From Anadara kagoshimensis (lineage: Eukaryota; Mollusca; Bivalvia; Arcoida; Arcidae), in assembly GCA_021292105.1 (NCBI GenBank), contig CM037865.1, forward strand, positions 71,351,356 through 71,415,355: DNA of 64,000 nt, written 5' to 3'. The translations under genes were made by a program, and so were the position numbers. Of the stretch, positions 60,030-64,000 are shown in pieces. Positions within the stretch are counted from its first letter, which is position 1, and each line of letters starts with the position of its first letter. The notes below the pieces were generated by a model that was not told the origin of the DNA, did not search any database, and saw only the letters and a program-made list of their open reading frames with translations.

Positions 60030-60540
60030 GTGCCTTGGTACTCTCAGTTACTTTTTTTCTTGCAACCCAGACATCGTCACGATCTAAAAAACTTACAAAT
60101 CGCACGGTAATGCTCTTCGTATCTTTTACACAACCTGGAAGCCTATAGATTGCCTGAAATTTTAATTATAAAAACCTCAGTAAAAGTTCATGAACCGTTT
60201 CTCGAGGAAATTCTCTAAGCACACCATGAATACCTTGTACATCCAGATTCATCTTTTGCCCGCACATTTCTAAACTAAATGTTTCTCGCCTGTTACGTTT
60301 TCCTGGATCTTACTCTCGAGGTACTACAGGTACCACATTTTCATTTATTTCCTGGAATAACCCTCGTAGATACATCAGAATTTTCATGTTTAGACTTGTC
60401 GACCTCTGATTTAACAGATTGCATCTCGGATTCCATATGCAAATGCAGCAGCATTAAACAGTCCGACATGACCTTTCCAGCATGCAGATTTTGTACCCTT
60501 TTCTCTGTCTCGGAATTAATTTTTTACTGTCTAATTATTC
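60030..60540 (-). pseudogene. Decayed LINE ORF1-like fragment
   Basis: On the minus strand, KSITVRFVSFLDRDDVWVAR followed by KKVTES resembles the RNA-binding region of L1-type ORF1 proteins (vRF..y.dRd.vW.ark). Upstream, in shifted frames, MESEMQSVKSEVDKSKHENS looks like the coiled-coil part and FPRETVHELL a linker. Several stops and frameshifts. The plus-strand open frame at 60279-60545 is its shadow. Confidence 0.4.
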
Positions 60541-60681
60541 CATAACACCGTCTGATATTTTTCACCCGTGAATAATAGAAAAAACACAATATCTCAGTTT
60601 CTGTAGGTATTGTCTCACTAAATTATCGTTAAACTTAAAATCAAACTTATGCTACTAGCTATCTGTCATCTGTCACCATAT

Positions 60682-60926
60682 TTCAAATCATTCCTTAGCT
60701 AAGATTTTTCTTAACTTAAATTAAGGAAATTTTGGTAATCTTTTTTTTTTGAAATACTGATGAATATTTTTGTTCAAACCAAATGCAAATGATTTAATCT
60801 AGAAATCTAAAATTGACATCCAAAATTTCTGAATATATTGAGAAGTAACAAAATTATAATTATTTGAAATTTTGCAAGATTTAATTTAAGGAAAATCTTA
60901 GCTAAGGATTAATTGTGAACCCGGGG
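60682..60926. mobile_element. MITE with CCCCGGTT ends, copy 2
   Basis: Inverted repeats with TTTCAAATCATTCCTTAGCT on the left and AGCTAAGGATTAATTGTGAA then CCCGGGG on the right match copy 1; the outer left few bases are lost. Core shares AATATTTTTGTTCAAACC in inverse orientation. Confidence 0.6.
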
Positions 60927-61029
60927 TCAGAGATGACTATATCTATAATACATTTCATATAATACATCTTTGCATGAAAAGCTGTATCACCCATGATTTC
61001 AGCTTGTCACCATATCAGAAGTCCTCTAA

Positions 61030-61430
61030 AACTTGTTGACACAGGGATGTTGCAAGTCTAGGCTTATCAAGACTTTTTATGGCCGTCATCACAGTATTGT
61101 TGATGAGTATAATGTCTCTGTGTCCAGAAATGTCCTAGATACATTTGACGTGACATAGTTCGACGTTCCTTTTACTCTCAATTTTGATTACACACGTGAC
61201 GGGTCTAGCTAGTTAATTAGGAGGTGTTGACCCTTCCGGAGCACCTGGTTTCAATTACCTGGTAGAATTTCATGATCACGTGTTTAACCTAATGTACCCG
61301 TTTCAAGTTCATGATCACGTGTTTAATCTAGTGTGTCAGTTTAAAAGTTGTTACTTTGCCTTTGGATTGTGATTTGGACATTGATTGGTATGGTTTTTTT
61401 ATTTGTTTATTTTTTTGATTGTGAAGATAT
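61030..61430 (+). repeat. Penelope-like family 3' fragment
   Basis: TATGGCCGTCATCACAGTAT, CTAGCTAGTTAATTAGGAGG and CCTTCCGGAGCACCTGG match family blocks; the segment TTCATGATCACGTGTTTAA is duplicated in tandem. Confidence 0.55.
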
Positions 61431-61479
61431 TAATCAAATTTTTTAAAGTGGTTCATTATTTAATTGCTCAAGGTTAAAT

Positions 61480-61580
61480 AAATAACAAACATACTAATCC
61501 ACGTCCGAATCACAATCCCTACTGTTTAGCTAGCTACACACACCACGTATGTAATCAAAATTGAGTTAAAGGAACTCGGT
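61480..61580 (-). repeat. Penelope-like family 3' fragment, inverted to its neighbour
   Basis: CAAACATACTAATCCACGTC and CTGTTTAGCTAGCTACACAC match the family on the minus strand, 50 bp after the plus-strand copy. Confidence 0.5.
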
Positions 61581-62099
61581 CCATGTTGATATACTCGCCT
61601 CAAGCAAGTAAAATTCTTATCTAGACTGTCTTTCGCTACTGTCTAGCATATAACACGAATACAATTCAGAATTTACGGACAGACAAAATCAAATTTCAAA
61701 ACTTTTATGATTTGTTTTCTTTCGACCCAGTCACATTTTACTTTTAAATTTTACATCTCTGCTGGTGATATATATTAACTCAATAATATCTTGCTTTGCG
61801 ATTGCGATTAAGATATAGATCGCCGTGTTTGTATTTGATTTTTACAACTCCGCTCGTATGTCTGCTAGTGGAATTTTCTCCGAGGATAAGATTTACTAAG
61901 TATAATGTCACTGTATCTATCATATATTCGTGTTTCGGTAGCAAGTGCTGTATCAGAAAGCTCTCAATGTTTGAAGTAGATAAGTATTAAACGTCGAAAT
62001 CATATATCTGATATTGATTATAATAGATAGTTGTTTACAACCCAACTTTTCATGATATAGGTGAAACATATTGAAAGGGGTGTGAATGTTTCCACTACC

Positions 62100-62350
62100 A
62101 GAAGAAGCAAACAAGAGAATGCTGCAAGGCTCTAGGCTTATCAATGCCCAAGGAAGTTTTATCACTGTGATGACAATATTGTGAAAATGTATATTGCCTT
62201 GTATTCAAAATAATTTTGGATATATCTAATGTCCCTTAGTCCCATGGCCGTTCCTTTCTGAATTGTGATAACACACTTTACTGGTGTAGTTAGCTAGATC
62301 CCAGTAAGCAGTTGATGAGGTTAACATATAGTTTTTGAAGTTTTTAACTT
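62100..62350 (+). repeat. Penelope-like family 3' fragment, diverged
   Basis: GGCTCTAGGCTTATCAATGC, TATCACTGTGATGACAATAT and TGTAGTTAGCTAGATCCCAG are recognisable family blocks. Confidence 0.4.
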
Positions 62351-62854
62351 TGCTTTTTGGAATTTTCTAACAAAGAGGATTTAAATGCAACTTTGTCTAG
62401 GTTAATGGACGTTAAAATTCTTATCAGACGTCTTTTAAAAGCTACAGTTACTGTAATAGAATATTTATACATTTTGTAAAGTCAATATTTGTAGACCTAC
62501 TTTATTTTCTTCATACTTTGGCTGATGCCATTTGTATTTTTCAGTCGTAGAACTTGAAAATAACCATACTCAATATCTACATTTTTAAATACTTAATGTT
62601 TTCACACAATTTAATGGGATCATATTATTTTTAAATTCCTTAACGATTCAAACTAGTGTTGCATATTTTGAAAATTGTTTTCAAACGATATTTGAAAAAG
62701 ACTAGAATATCAGAAGCATACACCCTTAATGTATGATATATTTATAAAGCTTTTACATTAAATGAAATACAAACACCAATCAAAGGCCAAATCGTTGTCA
62801 TCTTTTTTACACTTTAATGGAACATATAGCAATTCCCTATACAGACAAAAATGT

Positions 62855-63080
62855 AAAACAAAGATATAACACCAAAACATGATACAGTCAAAAACCAAAA
62901 TCCATGTCTAAATACTAACCCGAAAGCCGAGTAAACATTTCAAAACCTGAATTCAACCAGTGAAATGAGGTGGGATGTCCAAAACGGTATGCACCTCCCG
63001 TTTAGCTATTCACGCTCACTGCATTTAAATAAAAGGAACATGGAACCATAGGACGTCAAAAATATCCACGACGATTCTGT
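62855..63080 (-). repeat. Penelope-like family 3' fragment, inverted to its neighbour
   Basis: AAATCCATGTCTAAATACTA, GCACCTCCCGTTTAGCTATT and GGAACATGGAACCATAGGAC match the minus-strand family sequence. Confidence 0.45.
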
Positions 63081-63084
63081 ATAC

Positions 63085-63540
63085 AGCTACATCATACTTA
63101 TGACAAACGTGATGACTTCAATTTTTCTATTGTCAACTTTTCTTTTCTATTCAAAGTACACCTGCTTTCCTGCTTATCATGTTCTTGTTTTCCATTCAAT
63201 ACGCTACGTTAAAGCTTGTTCCCACTACAAGGGCTTTGTTTAACGAAGCAGGCTGCTTGCAAATAAATTGTTGACCCAGGGATATTGCATGCCTAAGCCT
63301 ATCAGGGCCCTCAAAACGTTTTATTGCCGTCATCACAGTATTGTTGATAAATTTAATGTCTCTGTGTCCAGGATTATCCTGGATATATTTGACATCCCAT
63401 AGTTCCATGTTCCTTTCACACAATTTAATTACATGGGTGTACCTGGCTTAAAAAGAGATGTGTAGCCTAACTTGTCAGTTCAAAAGTTTTTACTTTGTTT
63501 CTGGACTGTGATTCGGACATGGATTAGTAAATGTCAAAAT
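63085..63540 (+). pseudogene. Penelope-like element remnant with the end of the RT domain
   Basis: Plus frame KRDDFNFSIVNF at about 63108-63143 equals the segment in the copy at 11314-12009; the frame is then lost. The block GGGATATTGCATGCCTAAGC, GCCGTCATCACAGTATTGTT and TGTGTCCAGGATTATCCTGG follows. Directly adjoins the inverted copy at 62855-63080. Confidence 0.5.
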
Positions 63541-64000
63541 TTTTGTTAGAGTTTCCGATAATGATTTAGTAGTACATTTAGATGAGCCTGCTATATATCT
63601 TTCCTTGTATAGATTTTTAAATAGTTAAAATTTCTGACTCATAAAATCCTGTTATAAAAACAAATATAACGAAACATTTTGTATCAGTTTGTGCCTGTAT
63701 TAGTGAACTGATTAAAGATTCACCAAACTAGAATTGAGTGGCAATCGGTTTTTGAATCTTGATGTTCCTATGCAATCTCTCTGTAAAGTTTTAACAAATA
63801 TTGAGCACTTTTTGATTTCTTCGTTTCCATGGCCATGACCACCATTTTTGGAATTTTTAGCCTGAAAATGTTCCTATACAACCGGTCTGTAAAGTTTAAT
63901 CTAGTTTGGAGCACTTTGGATTCGATTTTCATGGCATCAGCCGCCAGGTATCGGAATGTTTAGCCTGCAAATAATGTCAGTATTTCCAATACAATTTCCA
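63541..64000. other. Right end of window, no gene seen
   Basis: Two loose copies of a block with CCTATnCAAnCnGTCTGTAAAGTTT (about 63768 and 63871), otherwise nothing recognised. Confidence 0.4.

Noticed and set aside
60279-60545. Plus-strand open frame of 88 codons
   Set aside because: Opposite strand of the LINE ORF1-like remnant.

Overview
The window looks like nuclear DNA of a bivalve mollusc. It is AT-rich, has large introns, and carries repeats I know from bivalve genomes: an element opening with ACAAGAGGCCCATGGGCC and closing with AGGTGAGCTAAAAA, tRNA-derived SINEs with a GGTT-type tail, non-autonomous elements built around minisatellites, and many truncated Penelope-like fragments. 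I cannot name the species.

Two protein genes can be supported, arranged head to head. (1) On the minus strand, the first three coding exons of a small Ras-like GTPase of the RERG/RASL type lie at 20910-20775, 4998-4942 and 1045-972; the gene leaves the window on the left. Its P-loop has D at the Ras-12 position and its switch-II motif reads DTISE rather than DTAGQ. (2) On the plus strand, a gene resembling DTHD1 (death domain-containing protein 1) runs from 35206 to 54786 in 11 coding exons. The conceptual protein has 1538 residues: a long disordered acidic N-terminus with four W/F-PSY motifs, an Ala/Glu/Arg-rich helix, two ZU5-like regions, a UPA-like region and a death domain. Just after the stop, two more exons encode a second death domain that is broken by three single-base losses, each in a short homopolymer.

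Layout. 1-20.9 kb: Ras-like gene, with introns holding SINEs, TA-flanked MITEs, a 1.87-kb inverted-repeat element filled with a 22-bp array, an inverted pair of minisatellite-core elements, and a Penelope-like reverse transcriptase fragment. 20.9-35.2 kb: intergenic space dominated by a roughly 2-kb bivalve element containing 145-bp tandem repeats, interrupted by a 6.3-kb element whose CTATAAGCC-rich ends are inverted repeats. A tRNA-Ala copy abuts its right end, followed by a 1.84-kb satellite ending 435 bp before the DTHD1-like start codon. 35.2-56.7 kb: DTHD1-like gene; its first long intron carries a perfect-TTAA-flanked fold-back element with arms of about 400 bp, and its second intron begins with a minisatellite that has copied the exon 2 splice donor. 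56.7-64 kb: no confident gene; repeated 3' fragments of the Penelope-like family, MITEs and a decayed LINE ORF1-like piece.

The most unusual signals are the amplified splice donor (46680-47160), the broken second death domain (54780-56441), the atypical catalytic positions of the Ras-like protein, and several nested mobile elements whose boundaries can be read directly. I found no complete transposase and no CRISPR or other prokaryotic feature.
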